Below, in pieces: positions 24,953 through 33,954 of a DNA stretch of 42,861 bases. A program made the translations under genes and the position numbers. Within the stretch, counting starts at the first letter, position 1, and the number at the start of each line of letters is the position of its first letter. The notes beneath the pieces are model-generated. The model saw only the letters and a list, made by a program, of their open reading frames with translations. It made no database searches and was not told where the DNA came from. This stretch comes from Glycomyces sambucus (GTDB lineage Bacteria; Actinomycetota; Actinomycetes; Mycobacteriales; Micromonosporaceae), in assembly GCF_900102815.1 (NCBI RefSeq), contig NZ_FNGF01000008.1, positions 1 through 42,861 on the forward strand, given 5' to 3'.

Positions 24953-26134
24953 TCAGCGCTGTAGCGAGTCGTAGAACTCGTGGGTCAGGCTCTCGGGGTC
25001 GTCGAGGGCTTCGTTGATGTCGCCGTTTAGTTCTGTCCGCAGGTCGGGGAGGTCGGGGCCTTGGAAGGCAGGGGACTTGAGATAGCTCTTGATCTCCGCT
25101 GCTGCGGAAGTCCACCACTTCAGGGTTCCCCTGCCGCCTTTCTGCTCTTTCCGCTCGGCCAGGAGCTGGTCCCAGACTCGCAGCTCCCATGAGTTGCGGG
25201 CGGCTTCGGGTGAGATGTCACCCGAGAGTTGCTGGCGCATCCACCTGGTCAGGCGCTCTGCGGCGGTCGAGGACCGCTTCGAGGTGTCGAGGGAGAACAC
25301 CCACCACACCCGCCGTCGGAGGTGAAAGACCCGCGAGACGAGGGCATCGAGTGAGTCGTCCTGGAGTTCGTCGACGACCTCACTCAAATCACGGACCATC
25401 CGTTCGACCTTGGTCACGCCGTCCTCCAGCATGTTGGCCGCCGATCCGGCGTTCATCGCGGCGGACTCGGCGTCCTCAGCGGCGGATACGGCACGGTGAG
25501 CGGTGGCCGTCAGCTCCTCCAGCGGGCCGCCGATGTTGCGTTCGATGGCCTCGGCGATCAGGTCGACCTGGGACCCCACGGCGCCGACGGCCTCGCGCAG
25601 CTCGGTGGTGGTGTGGCGGAACCGGGCGGCGAACGTGCCGGCTTCGCGGTCGAGATAGACCTGGAGCAGTTCGTCGTCGGTCATGGCTCTCGTGGACCGG
25701 CCCTGGCGTGTTTGCCGTCGTCCTTGCCCGTCATGGTGCGGCGCCATGGTGGGTCGCAGCTCGACGCGAAGGAACGGGTGCTCCTCGTCCACAGCCTCCT
25801 CCACCATGAAAAGGTCTACCGGAATCGGATAGATGCTGCTTGATACATCGAGAATCTGCGCCACCGACTTCTCGAGCCCGTTCGACAGGCCGTACACGAT
25901 CCCGGAGGTCAAACCGGTCGCCCGGTCGGTCACCTCTTCCACGCCGACGAGTAGGTGGGCGACTTCGCGGGAAGGATCGAGCGCAACCCAGTTCGCCAAC
26001 GCTGCCAACGTCGCGGATTTGACCGCTTTGGCTTCGCGCTTGTACTCGATCCCTGCGGACTCGCCTGCGGCGAGCAGTGCTTTCGCATCGGAGCTCGTGT
26101 GCTGATAGCGCGTGGGACGCGCGACCCCATCCAT
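24953..26134 (-). CDS. AlbA_2/Schlafen-type DNA-binding domain protein with coiled coil
   Basis: The N-terminal region (about residues 22-140) matches the AlbA_2 (Schlafen-like) pattern: ESAGIEYKREAKAV, then EVAHLLVGVEEVTDRATG, a SSSIYPIPVDLFMV strand, and the closing TRAMTDDELLQVYLDRE region. The middle (about 160-255) is a long Ala/Glu-rich coiled coil (AISAAEDAESAAMN-like), followed by a basic C-terminal domain with RTLKWWTSAAAEIKSYLK-like sequence. Schlafen-type domains occur in nucleases and in phage-defence proteins. No transmembrane segment is obvious. It sits in the cluster with the PIN-like and HEPN-like genes. Confidence 0.7.
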   Translation of the reverse strand: MDGVARPTRYQHTSSDAKALLAAGESAGIEYKREAKAVKSATLAALANWVALDPSREVAHLLVGVEEVTDRATGLTSGIVYGLSNGLEKSVAQILDVSSSIYPIPVDLFMVEEAVDEEHPFLRVELRPTMAPHHDGQGRRQTRQGRSTRAMTDDELLQVYLDREAGTFAARFRHTTTELREAVGAVGSQVDLIAEAIERNIGGPLEELTATAHRAVSAAEDAESAAMNAGSAANMLEDGVTKVERMVRDLSEVVDELQDDSLDALVSRVFHLRRRVWWVFSLDTSKRSSTAAERLTRWMRQQLSGDISPEAARNSWELRVWDQLLAERKEQKGGRGTLKWWTSAAAEIKSYLKSPAFQGPDLPDLRTELNGDINEALDDPESLTHEFYDSLQR

Positions 26135-26278
26135 CCGTCGGTTGTAGCAGAACCGTACGACAGCACCCGAGCGTCATGCTTTGCCGCGACGTGTCGCAGC
26201 CCAATAGGCGCGAATTGCGGAGATATGTTCAGGGCCAGGAATTCCCCTCGCTCCATCCAAGAGAGATGGGGGAACCAA

Positions 26279-26473
26279 ATGCCGAGGAAGAAGTATCGAA
26301 TCCGGATCACCGGCGACCAGCGCGAGCACATCGATCCCCACCAGATCACGCAGATCCTGCTCGATCTGATGGGACCAGCGCAGGTGGAGGCCCTCACCGC
26401 TGAGGTTGAGCGTTCGGACGGCCCAGAACCTGACCCGAAGGTCTGGCGTGAGGAGGACGGCGGGCGCTGGTGA
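26279..26473 (+). CDS. Small protein (64 aa), paralogue of the recombinase-linked 52-aa protein
   Basis: The product starts MPRKKYRIRITGDQREHID and continues HQITQILLDLMGPAQVEAL, ending in an acidic/Trp tail. Compared with the 52-aa protein at 11567-11725, it shares RK at 3-4, R at 7, TG at 11-12, R at 15, ID at 18-19, QI at 22-23 and QILL at 25-28. A GGGGGA site precedes the ATG at 26279. No recombinase gene follows, so this copy may be a remnant of a second insertion or a partner needed at the right end. Function is unknown. Confidence 0.72.
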   Translation: MPRKKYRIRITGDQREHIDPHQITQILLDLMGPAQVEALTAEVERSDGPEPDPKVWREEDGGRW

Positions 26474-26488
26474 CAATCAGCGCCCGCC
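26459..26488 (+). terminator. Strong hairpin spanning the stop of the 64-aa gene
   Basis: GGCGGGCGCTG pairs perfectly with CAGCGCCCGCC across an 8-base loop, so the TGA stop lies in the loop. No T-run follows. It may end transcription or mark an element boundary. Confidence 0.55.
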
Positions 26489-26503
26489 GCAACCTTCGGG
26501 CTT

Positions 26504-26809
26504 CTAGACGCGGGCCGAGTACTTCTTGGCGCCGGCTTCTCGCAGGACGGTCTTCACGCTCGACAAACCAATCGAGTATCGCGTGGCGAGTTCCTTCTGC
26601 AAGGCCCCGGCGAGGTAGTCTGCGATGAGTCGTTGGCGGTCCCTGGGGGCCAGCCGTTTGCGGAGCGGACGGGGTTCGGTCCGAACAGAGGATTTGCAAC
26701 CTGGACTGTGTTCCTGCCTTTTCGTGTCGGGTTTCGCATGGTTCGACAGGTCAGATCGCAACGCTTTGACCAGCGGAAACTTGTTCGAATAAGGCTCCAG
26801 TACCTCCAC
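26504..26809 (-). CDS. Orphan helix-turn-helix protein, recombinase-C-terminus-like
   Basis: The 101-aa product has a variable N-terminus (GTG start at 26809) and a C-terminal HTH: RPLRKRLAPRDRQRLIADYL followed by LATRYSIGLSSVKTVLREAG. This resembles the Hin-like HTH found at the end of small serine recombinases or as stand-alone relics. No catalytic resolvase domain is present nearby. Base composition in and right of the gene is AT-richer than both flanks, which fits the edge of an acquired segment. Confidence 0.6.
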   Translation of the reverse strand: MEVLEPYSNKFPLVKALRSDLSNHAKPDTKRQEHSPGCKSSVRTEPRPLRKRLAPRDRQRLIADYLAGALQKELATRYSIGLSSVKTVLREAGAKKYSARV

Positions 26810-26830
26810 AAACTGACATATAGGATTTGA

Positions 26831-26862
26831 GGGACCATCGTGTAGATGGTCCCTATTTCTTT
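26831..26862. terminator. Terminator hairpin at the right edge of the element
   Basis: GGGACCATC and GATGGTCCC form a perfect 9-bp stem with a GTGTA loop, followed on the plus strand by TATTTCTTT. It can also serve the leftward MFS transcript. The MFS gene ends 55 bp to the right. Confidence 0.75.
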
Positions 26863-26917
26863 GCCCTTCGTGTGCGGAGCAGGGGATGCGCTGTTTGCCT
26901 CACTTGTGTCGAGTCTT

Positions 26918-28168
26918 CTAGGGCCGCTTCGTGATCCGCTCTATCAGGACGATGATGGCTGCGGTGGCGGTGAGGGTGGCGAGGAGGGTGAAGAGTCGGG
27001 GGTTGCCGCCGGTCCAGGTGGCGAGGTGGGCGCCGGCCCAGGGGCTGAGGGCGAGGGCGGCGGTGGCGGGTGCGGTGAGGATGCCGTGGAGGGTGCCGTA
27101 GCCGGCCGGGCCCCAGTGGTCGGTGACGATGGTGGCGTCCAGGAGGGTGAAGGCGCCGCGGGCGGCGCCCAGGACGATGACGGTGGCGAAGACGAGCCAG
27201 ACCGGGCCGGCGATGAGGGCGGTGGCGAGCAGGGTGGCGGCGCCGGTGGCGAGGATGGCGATAGTGCGGGCGGTGGTGCCGGTCCTGGCGGCGAGGGGCG
27301 CGTAGGCGATGCGGCCCAGGAGCTGGCCGGCGCCGCAGAGGCCGAGGACCCAGGCGGCGGTGGTGGTGTCCATGCCGCGGCCGGTCGCCAGGGGAACGAG
27401 GTAGAGGTTCGAGGTGCCCATCGCGAAGGCGGCCAGTGCGATGGCGGCGGCGAGGGCGATGAACGTCGGCGAGGTGACGATCTGCCGCCGGTTCATGGCG
27501 GGCGCGGACCCCTTGGACGCTTTCACAGGGTGGTGCGCGGGCCAGGGCGGGTCGAGGGCGAGGGCGTGTGCCGGGACGGTGACGAGGGCGAGGATCGCGG
27601 CGAGGACGAGGTAGGTGCCGCGCCAGTCGAAAAAGCTTGCGAGGAGCGCAGTGAGGGGTGCGAAGACGGTGGAGGCGAGACCGCCGGCGAGGGTGAGGAT
27701 CGTCAGTGCTCGGACCCGCTGCGGGCCGTACCAGGCGGTGATGGCGGCGAACGCGGGCTTGTAGAGGACGGCGGCCTGGGCGATGCCCGAGAGGATCCAG
27801 GCGACGGTGAACCACCACAGGTTCGGGGCGATCGCGATGCCGATGACGGCGATCACCGCGAGGACTGAGCCTGCGGTCATGACCAGGCGCGGGCCGCGCC
27901 GGTCGAGGATCGGGCCGATGACGATTCCGGCGAGGGCTGAGGCGGCGAGCCCGATCGAGAAGGCGCCCATGACGCCAGCGGTCGTCCAGCCGGTGTCGGC
28001 GGTGATGTCGGCCAGGAGTACGGGCAGGGCGTAGAAGAGGACGCCCCAGCTGGTGATCTGGGTGGCGCACAGGGCGACCAGGACCCGGCGCGGGACGGCT
28101 TTGCGGGCGTCGGTCTCGGCGGCTTCGCCGACGTGGGTGGGCATGGGGTCAGGTTTATCCGATTTCAT
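26918..28168 (-). CDS. MFS transporter
   Basis: The 416-aa membrane protein has about 12 hydrophobic helices. The first is VALCATQITSWGVLFYALPVLL. The conserved loop 2-3 signature appears as GPILDRRGPRLVMTAG. A His/Pro/Lys-rich cytoplasmic loop (PPWPAHHPVKASKG) separates the two six-helix halves. It most resembles drug/metabolite:H+ antiporters or oxalate-formate-type carriers. The substrate cannot be inferred. The ATG at 28168 is used; a downstream ATG at residue 9 is possible. Confidence 0.88.
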   Translation of the reverse strand: MKSDKPDPMPTHVGEAAETDARKAVPRRVLVALCATQITSWGVLFYALPVLLADITADTGWTTAGVMGAFSIGLAASALAGIVIGPILDRRGPRLVMTAGSVLAVIAVIGIAIAPNLWWFTVAWILSGIAQAAVLYKPAFAAITAWYGPQRVRALTILTLAGGLASTVFAPLTALLASFFDWRGTYLVLAAILALVTVPAHALALDPPWPAHHPVKASKGSAPAMNRRQIVTSPTFIALAAAIALAAFAMGTSNLYLVPLATGRGMDTTTAAWVLGLCGAGQLLGRIAYAPLAARTGTTARTIAILATGAATLLATALIAGPVWLVFATVIVLGAARGAFTLLDATIVTDHWGPAGYGTLHGILTAPATAALALSPWAGAHLATWTGGNPRLFTLLATLTATAAIIVLIERITKRP

Positions 28169-28512
28169 TGCGGGAGTTCAACACCGATGCGGCCAGTGGT
28201 CGGGAGAAGCGGTCGATAACGACGCTGCGGATGCTCGCCGAAGCGAGGCGGCGCGAGTGCAGCGGCCCCGGGCATGAGCAGGAATCGGGTGTGCGGGCCG
28301 CGGCGATCAGGCACGCGGTCGTGAACTGCCCGGCCGGGTGAACAGGGAGACGCGTCGGGTCTTCGGGTGGCGGCCCGGCCGCTTCGGACTGAGCATCGCC
28401 ACCGTTCGGGCAGGAGGTGCAGGTGGGCGTGCGCATGCAACCTCGGAAGCGGCCGTTTCCGTCTCAAGGCTGAGGATCCCAGCTCTGCCACACCGATCAG
28501 AAAGGATTCGTC
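28169..28512. other. Intergenic region between MFS and secreted-protein genes
   Basis: The 344-bp divergent gap has no convincing gene. Short frames on both strands lack good starts or domain-like composition. An AAAGGA ribosome site lies just before the ATG at 28513. I see no clear operator or repeat. Confidence 0.6.
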
Positions 28513-30465
28513 ATGCTGCGACGACGAACCACGGCCGCGCTGTGCACGGCGGCCGTCCTCTCGGGCGCGATCGCCACTTCGGGGGCGGCCGCCGAGACCG
28601 AACCACCCCACCGGCTCACCGCCAGCGCATTCGCGGCGGGGGCCGACACCGTCACTTTGCCGACAGGGGACCAGGTGCGAGTCCTGCCCGGCGGCGCCTT
28701 CGGGATCGCACCCGCCGCGGGCCGCGAGCACATCGCCTTCACGACCGTCCCGGCCGCGGACGGCGAGGGCACCATCGTCATCCCCGGCGACAGAGCCGAC
28801 GAACTCACCGCTGGCGCCGAGGACGCTCGCCGCTACAACGTCACCAGGCTCGCCGCGGACGGGCACGCCGACGCCGCCGCGCTCAGCGAGGACGACCTCC
28901 GCACCTACGGCGCCCTCCCTTCGGACCCCCGCGCCGCCGAGGACCCGACTCTCACCGTCGTCGTCAGCGACCACGCGGGCGAGATCCCCGACTCGGGCTA
29001 CGTCTACTGGTACGACACCGCCGATCCCGACGACAGCGGCATGCTCGAGTTCGACGAGAACGGTGTCGCCACCGCCGACCTCGAACCCGGCGACTACCTG
29101 CTCACGCATGCCGTCTGGAACCTCGGGCCCGGTGACACCTTCAGCGAGTACGTCTTCGGCATCTCCCATGTGACCATCGGGGACCGGCACACCGAACTCG
29201 TCCTCGACGGCGCCCGGGCCGGACTCGTCACCGCCGAGGTCGAGCGGTCCGACGCCGAACTGGTGTCCATGGGCGCCAACATCGTCGCCATGAAGGACGG
29301 CGGCGGCGCCGGTGTCGGCGTTTTCGGCACGTCAAGCACCGACCTGTACCTCATGCCCGAGACCGAGGTCCCCGGATACGAGCTCGGGTTCTGGTACCAG
29401 CCGACCCTCGCGAGCCCCGACGGCGCCGCCGAGCCCTACCAGTACAACCTCGCGTTCACCGAGACCGGCGGCTTCCCCCTCGACACCTCCTTCGAGACGT
29501 ACGACGGCAAACTCGCGGCCGTCGCCACCGACTACACCGGCTTCGGCGTACCGGTCGAGGGCTACACCTGCGAGTACGGCGACCGCGCCGGCGGCGGCAT
29601 CGGCCTTTCGATGTGCGCCGTCGTCGACACGCCCTTCCCGTCGCAGCGGCTGAACCTCTACACCGCGACTCCGGAGATCGCCTGGGACACCACGGTTCTG
29701 GGCGGCGTCTTCGATCCCGAGACCGAGGCGATGAGCGAGGGCTTCGTCGAGGAGGTCGAGGACACCGTCTTCACACCCGGGTGGACCGAACGGGCCTTCC
29801 CGCGCGGGCCGGTGATGGCCGGGCCCGGTGACGCGTACATCGCCCGGACCGACGAGGGGGCCGTCCTCGAAGCGGCCGTCCCCCTGGGCGCCAGCCTCAA
29901 CGGTGAAGAGGTCGTCCTCGTCGGCTACAACGGCGACGCCGAACTCAGGCGCGACGGGCGGTTGCTCGACTCGTCCTCCGGCATCGACCCGCGCGAGGGC
30001 TTCGAACTGCGAGTCGACGGCGCCGGCCGCTACCACCTCACCGTCGCCGGCTCCCGCGAGCAGGCCAGCGGGCCCTTCGCCTTCAAGTCGTTCATCGACT
30101 GGAGCTTCGACCTCGACCCGGCCGCGCTCGAGCCGGAACAGGAGCTGGTCCTCCCCGCCGTGGCGCTCTTTGCCCCCGACGTCGCGGGAGGCATGACCCC
30201 GAACCGCGAGCAGGCGATCACCCTCCAGCTGATGGACGCCTCCGGCAGCGGCATCGGAGCGGACGCGATGGAGCTCGAGGTCTCCTACGACCTCGAAGGC
30301 ACCTGGGAAGCCGTCGAACTCGACGTGGACCACACCGCCGGCACCGCCACGGCCGACCTCCACCATCCAGAGGACGCCGAGTACGTCTCGGTCCGCACCA
30401 CCGCCACCGACACAGCCGGCACCGAGGTCGAACAGACGACCATCTGGTCCTACGGTCTGAGCTGA
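28513..30465 (+). CDS. Secreted protein, S8-protease-prodomain-like without catalytic domain
   Basis: The 650-aa protein begins with a Sec signal peptide (LRRRTTAALCTAAVLSGAIA, cleavage likely after GAAA at about 27). The next 110 residues (ADTVTLPTGDQVRVLPGG, TIVIPGDRADELTAGAEDAR, YNVTRLAADGHAD) follow the prodomain pattern of large actinomycete subtilases. The S8 catalytic motifs (D-x-G, HGT and GTSMA-type) are absent. The protein runs directly into a series of beta-sandwich-like repeats (for example LEPGDYLLTHAVWN). It is probably extracellular and non-proteolytic, perhaps an inhibitor, decoy or adhesin. No lipobox or LPxTG anchor is seen. Confidence 0.75.
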   Translation: MLRRRTTAALCTAAVLSGAIATSGAAAETEPPHRLTASAFAAGADTVTLPTGDQVRVLPGGAFGIAPAAGREHIAFTTVPAADGEGTIVIPGDRADELTAGAEDARRYNVTRLAADGHADAAALSEDDLRTYGALPSDPRAAEDPTLTVVVSDHAGEIPDSGYVYWYDTADPDDSGMLEFDENGVATADLEPGDYLLTHAVWNLGPGDTFSEYVFGISHVTIGDRHTELVLDGARAGLVTAEVERSDAELVSMGANIVAMKDGGGAGVGVFGTSSTDLYLMPETEVPGYELGFWYQPTLASPDGAAEPYQYNLAFTETGGFPLDTSFETYDGKLAAVATDYTGFGVPVEGYTCEYGDRAGGGIGLSMCAVVDTPFPSQRLNLYTATPEIAWDTTVLGGVFDPETEAMSEGFVEEVEDTVFTPGWTERAFPRGPVMAGPGDAYIARTDEGAVLEAAVPLGASLNGEEVVLVGYNGDAELRRDGRLLDSSSGIDPREGFELRVDGAGRYHLTVAGSREQASGPFAFKSFIDWSFDLDPAALEPEQELVLPAVALFAPDVAGGMTPNREQAITLQLMDASGSGIGADAMELEVSYDLEGTWEAVELDVDHTAGTATADLHHPEDAEYVSVRTTATDTAGTEVEQTTIWSYGLS

Positions 30466-30471
30466 CGTCCG

Positions 30472-30498
30472 CGCCCGGCCTCCGCCTGAGGCCGGGCG
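30472..30498 (+). terminator. Hairpin terminator after the secreted-protein gene
   Basis: CGCCCGGCCTC pairs with GAGGCCGGGCG around a CGCCT loop, 7 bp after the stop codon. There is no T-run, typical of high-GC actinomycete terminators. Confidence 0.7.
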
Positions 30499-30514
30499 AT
30501 GCCGCGTCGGTCCG

Positions 30515-31672
<1,158 letters not shown>

Positions 31673-31793
31673 CGTGGTGTCCTCTCGGATGGCGTCGGTC
31701 GGGGCGGGCACCGCCCTCACGGCTCCGACGCTACGGGTGTTCCGGCGGCCCCGGGAGGGTCTGCCGTTACTCCCCTGGTGCCGGCGTCGAGGG

Positions 31794-31890
31794 CGGCGCC
31801 GCTGCGCCGGGAGCCCGCCGGGCCGTTCAGCGTTCAGCGTTCGGCGCCGCTGCGCCGAGAGCCTGTCGGGCCGGTCAGCGTTCGGCGCCG
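31794..31890. repeat. Imperfect 41-48 bp direct repeat
   Basis: Two copies of a unit that starts CGGCGCCGCTGCGCCG (31794 and 31842) plus the beginning of a third (31883) lie between the regulator and the alcohol dehydrogenase. The first copy carries an extra CAGCGTT duplication. The second copy covers the stop codon of the regulator gene. Confidence 0.8.
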
Positions 31891-32765
31891 CCCCTGGTGC
31901 TCGTGTCGTCGGCTTCGCGGTCCGCGCTGGCGGCGAGGCTGCCGAGGAGGGCGAGGCGTTCGGCGCTGGGGGTGCCGGGCGCGGCGGTGTAGGCGGTCAG
32001 GTGCAGTTCGGGGCTGGCGAGCAGGTCCATGGCCTCGTAGGCCAGTTCGAGGTCGCCGACCTCGGGGTGGTGGAGGCGCTTGACGCCGGTGCGGTGGAAG
32101 CGCACGTCGTGGGCGGCCCAGCGGACCCGGAAGTCGTCGGAGCGGGTGACGAGCTCGCCGATGTGGTCGGTGACCGTGCGGTCGTGCGGGTGCTGGCCCG
32201 CGATCGACCGCAGCGAGGCGACGTTCTGGTCGGCGATCGTCTCCCAGTCGGGCCAGAAGACGCGGGCGGCGGGGTCGAGGAACAGGAACCGGCTGGTGTT
32301 CCCGCGCCCGGCGGGGCTGTCGAGCACCGGCGCGTACAGGGCCCGGCCGAGGACGTTGGCCGCGACGATGTCCCCGGGCCGGTTCTGGACCGTGGCGGCG
32401 GCCCCGGTGACGGCGTCGACGAACCGCTGGAGCGCGGGCCGGACCACCGGCTCGGCGGGCTTGTCGCGGCGCCTGCGGGCGCCGGGCCCGGCGGCCGCGG
32501 CGAGGTCGTGGAGGTAGGCGGTCTCGGCCTCGTCGAGGTGGAGCGCGCGGGCGAGGGCGTCGAGGACTTCGGCGGACACGCCGCGCAGGTCGCCGCGCTC
32601 CATGCGCACGTAGTAGTCGACGCTCACCCCGGCGAGGAACGCGACCTCCTCGCGGCGCAGGCCGGGCACGCGGCGGCGGCCCGACCCGAAGACCCCGGCC
32701 TTGTCGGGGGTGACGCGGTCGCGCCGCGACTTGAGGAACGCGGCGGCGTCCTGGCTTCGATCCAT
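31875..32765 (-). CDS. XRE-family regulator with MmyB-like ligand-binding domain
   Basis: The 296-aa protein has an N-terminal HTH (residues 5-75: LRREEVAFLAGVSVDYYVRMERG) and the MmyB-like domain from about residue 105 (LQRFVDAVTGAAATVQNRPGDIVAAN, then FLDPAARVFWPDWE). In actinomycetes such regulators usually sit next to short- or medium-chain dehydrogenases and bind a small, possibly fatty, ligand. The downstream alcohol dehydrogenase on the same strand fits that pattern. The start is ATG at 32765. Confidence 0.88.
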   Translation of the reverse strand: MDRSQDAAAFLKSRRDRVTPDKAGVFGSGRRRVPGLRREEVAFLAGVSVDYYVRMERGDLRGVSAEVLDALARALHLDEAETAYLHDLAAAAGPGARRRRDKPAEPVVRPALQRFVDAVTGAAATVQNRPGDIVAANVLGRALYAPVLDSPAGRGNTSRFLFLDPAARVFWPDWETIADQNVASLRSIAGQHPHDRTVTDHIGELVTRSDDFRVRWAAHDVRFHRTGVKRLHHPEVGDLELAYEAMDLLASPELHLTAYTAAPGTPSAERLALLGSLAASADREADDTSTRGGAER

Positions 32766-33208
32766 CCCTCCACGGTACGACCGGAGTCGGCGGACAGGGA
32801 GGGACTGGTATTACCGGGATACGCGGATGCGGCCTCTTTCAGGAGGTCGGGAGGGCAGCGGGGAGGGGAGGTCGGGAGGGCGGCGGGGAGGGTGGTCGGG
32901 AGCGGGCGGGACGGATCAGGGTTCGGTCGCGTGGGCCTAGTGGTGCTGACGCCGTCGCCCAGGGCGGACGCCCGAGCACGCCGGTCGGCGCGGGCGTTCC
33001 GTCGACCCGAGCGGCGCGGGAGGGGCGGAAAGGCCGGGTGGTCGCCGACCCGGGCGGGGCGGACGACTCGCCGGTCCAGGCGGCTCGGGCGGCGGCAGCG
33101 GTCCGCCGGTCTATGCAGCTTGGGCGATACGGGCACTACCGTCCGCGACCAGGGCGAACGTCCGAGCGCTGACCCGGTCGGTCCGGGCGGCGCCGGCGGT
33201 CCACCCGG
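32766..33208. other. Gene-free region with G-rich direct repeats
   Basis: The 443-bp gap holds a purine-rich direct repeat (32844-32910, unit near AGGTCGGGAGGGCGGCGGGG, two to three copies) able to form G-quadruplexes on the plus strand. The rest is GC-rich with imperfectly repeated GGGCGGACG-like stretches, and no supported gene. Confidence 0.6.
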
Positions 33209-33862
33209 CTACGTCAGCTCCTCCAGGTGGAGGAACGTGGTGTCGCCGTCCTTGTACTTGTCCTTGACCTTGAAGAGGGAGCCCTGGTCGAACAGGACCT
33301 CGCGCTGGTGGGCGGCGCTCGACTGGCCCATGATGTCGCGGCCGTTCCTGCCGTCGACGGTGATCATGACGCCGTCCTTGCGCTCGCCGCCGAAGGCGCC
33401 GGTGGCGATCGCCTTGAAACGCTCGGCGGTCCGCCGGTCGGTGGACGAGCTCATGAACGCGGGGTCGGAGTAGATGCCGTCCTTCTTGACCTTGTCGAGC
33501 CATTCGCCGCCCGGGGCGCCGCGGTAGGTGGTGCCGGGCCGCTTGGGGAGCTCGTCGAGCCGCTTGGAGACGTCCCCGGCGAGTTCGTTGAAGCGCTTGC
33601 GGTCCTCCTCGCTGTAGTCCTTCTTGTTCAGGGTCCGCAGGTACCGGTTGAGCGCGTCGCTGTCGTCGGAGTAGGTGGTGAGCGGGTCCTTCTTCGGGCC
33701 CTGGACGGGGCCGTCGGGATCGGGGTCCTTGCTGCCGCCGGCCTCCGGGCCCCTGCTGCGGTCCTTGGGGGACGCGGGGCGCCAGACGTTCAGGTCGTCG
33801 AGGGGTTTGGTGAGGATCTTCGCGGCCCCGTCTGTCGACGAGCTCCGGCTCCTGGGCGGCAT
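33209..33862 (-). CDS. ADP-ribosyltransferase (exotoxin-type ART domain)
   Basis: The 217-aa protein has a low-complexity N-terminus (residues 1-60, Pro/Ser/Gly/Asp-rich) and then the ART fold: TYSDDSDALNRYLR, the NAD-binding Arg114 in TTYRGAP, the STS-like FMSSST at 136-141, and the catalytic Gln186-Arg-Glu188 in HQREVLFDQGSLFKV. The Q-x-E form usually goes with Asn/Gln-directed, C3-like transfer. There is no signal peptide or transmembrane segment. It may act inside the cell or leave by a non-Sec route. No immunity gene is evident next to it. Confidence 0.8.
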   Translation of the reverse strand: MPPRSRSSSTDGAAKILTKPLDDLNVWRPASPKDRSRGPEAGGSKDPDPDGPVQGPKKDPLTTYSDDSDALNRYLRTLNKKDYSEEDRKRFNELAGDVSKRLDELPKRPGTTYRGAPGGEWLDKVKKDGIYSDPAFMSSSTDRRTAERFKAIATGAFGGERKDGVMITVDGRNGRDIMGQSSAAHQREVLFDQGSLFKVKDKYKDGDTTFLHLEELT

Positions 33863-33954
33863 GGGCGTTCCCGTCGTTCAGCGCGTTCGGATCGTTTCGA
33901 CGGTACATGAGAACGCTCCCGCGCGCGGTCCAGGACATGCGGCGCCGCAACGGA

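Larger units (their letters stand above)
9875..26853. mobile_element. Integrated conjugative/mobilisable element at tRNA-Ala
   Basis: The segment starts at a tRNA gene flanked by a serine recombinase. It carries a VirD4-like ATPase, a Replic_Relax protein, an iteron-like repeat cluster, an XRE regulator, accessory metabolism and defence-like genes, and ends near an orphan HTH gene and a strong hairpin. GC content looks lower at the right end than in both flanks. I could not find an obvious second copy of the tRNA 3' end, so the right boundary is an estimate; excision may use a short core as serine recombinases do. Core chromosomal-type genes resume at the MFS transporter. Confidence 0.7.

Noticed and set aside
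26785..26802. TGTTCGAAT-AAGG-CTCCA as right attachment site resembling the tRNA T-arm
   Set aside because: Only GTTCGAAT and CTCCA match and the spacing differs; it lies inside the HTH frame. Not enough for an att repeat.
28155..28436. 93-aa minus-strand frame with Cys pairs
   Set aside because: Overlaps the MFS start, no ribosome site, and composition looks like shadow coding.
32624..33136. 170-aa minus-strand frame
   Set aside because: Pro/Arg/Ser-rich out-of-frame sequence overlapping the XRE gene; no domain or start support.
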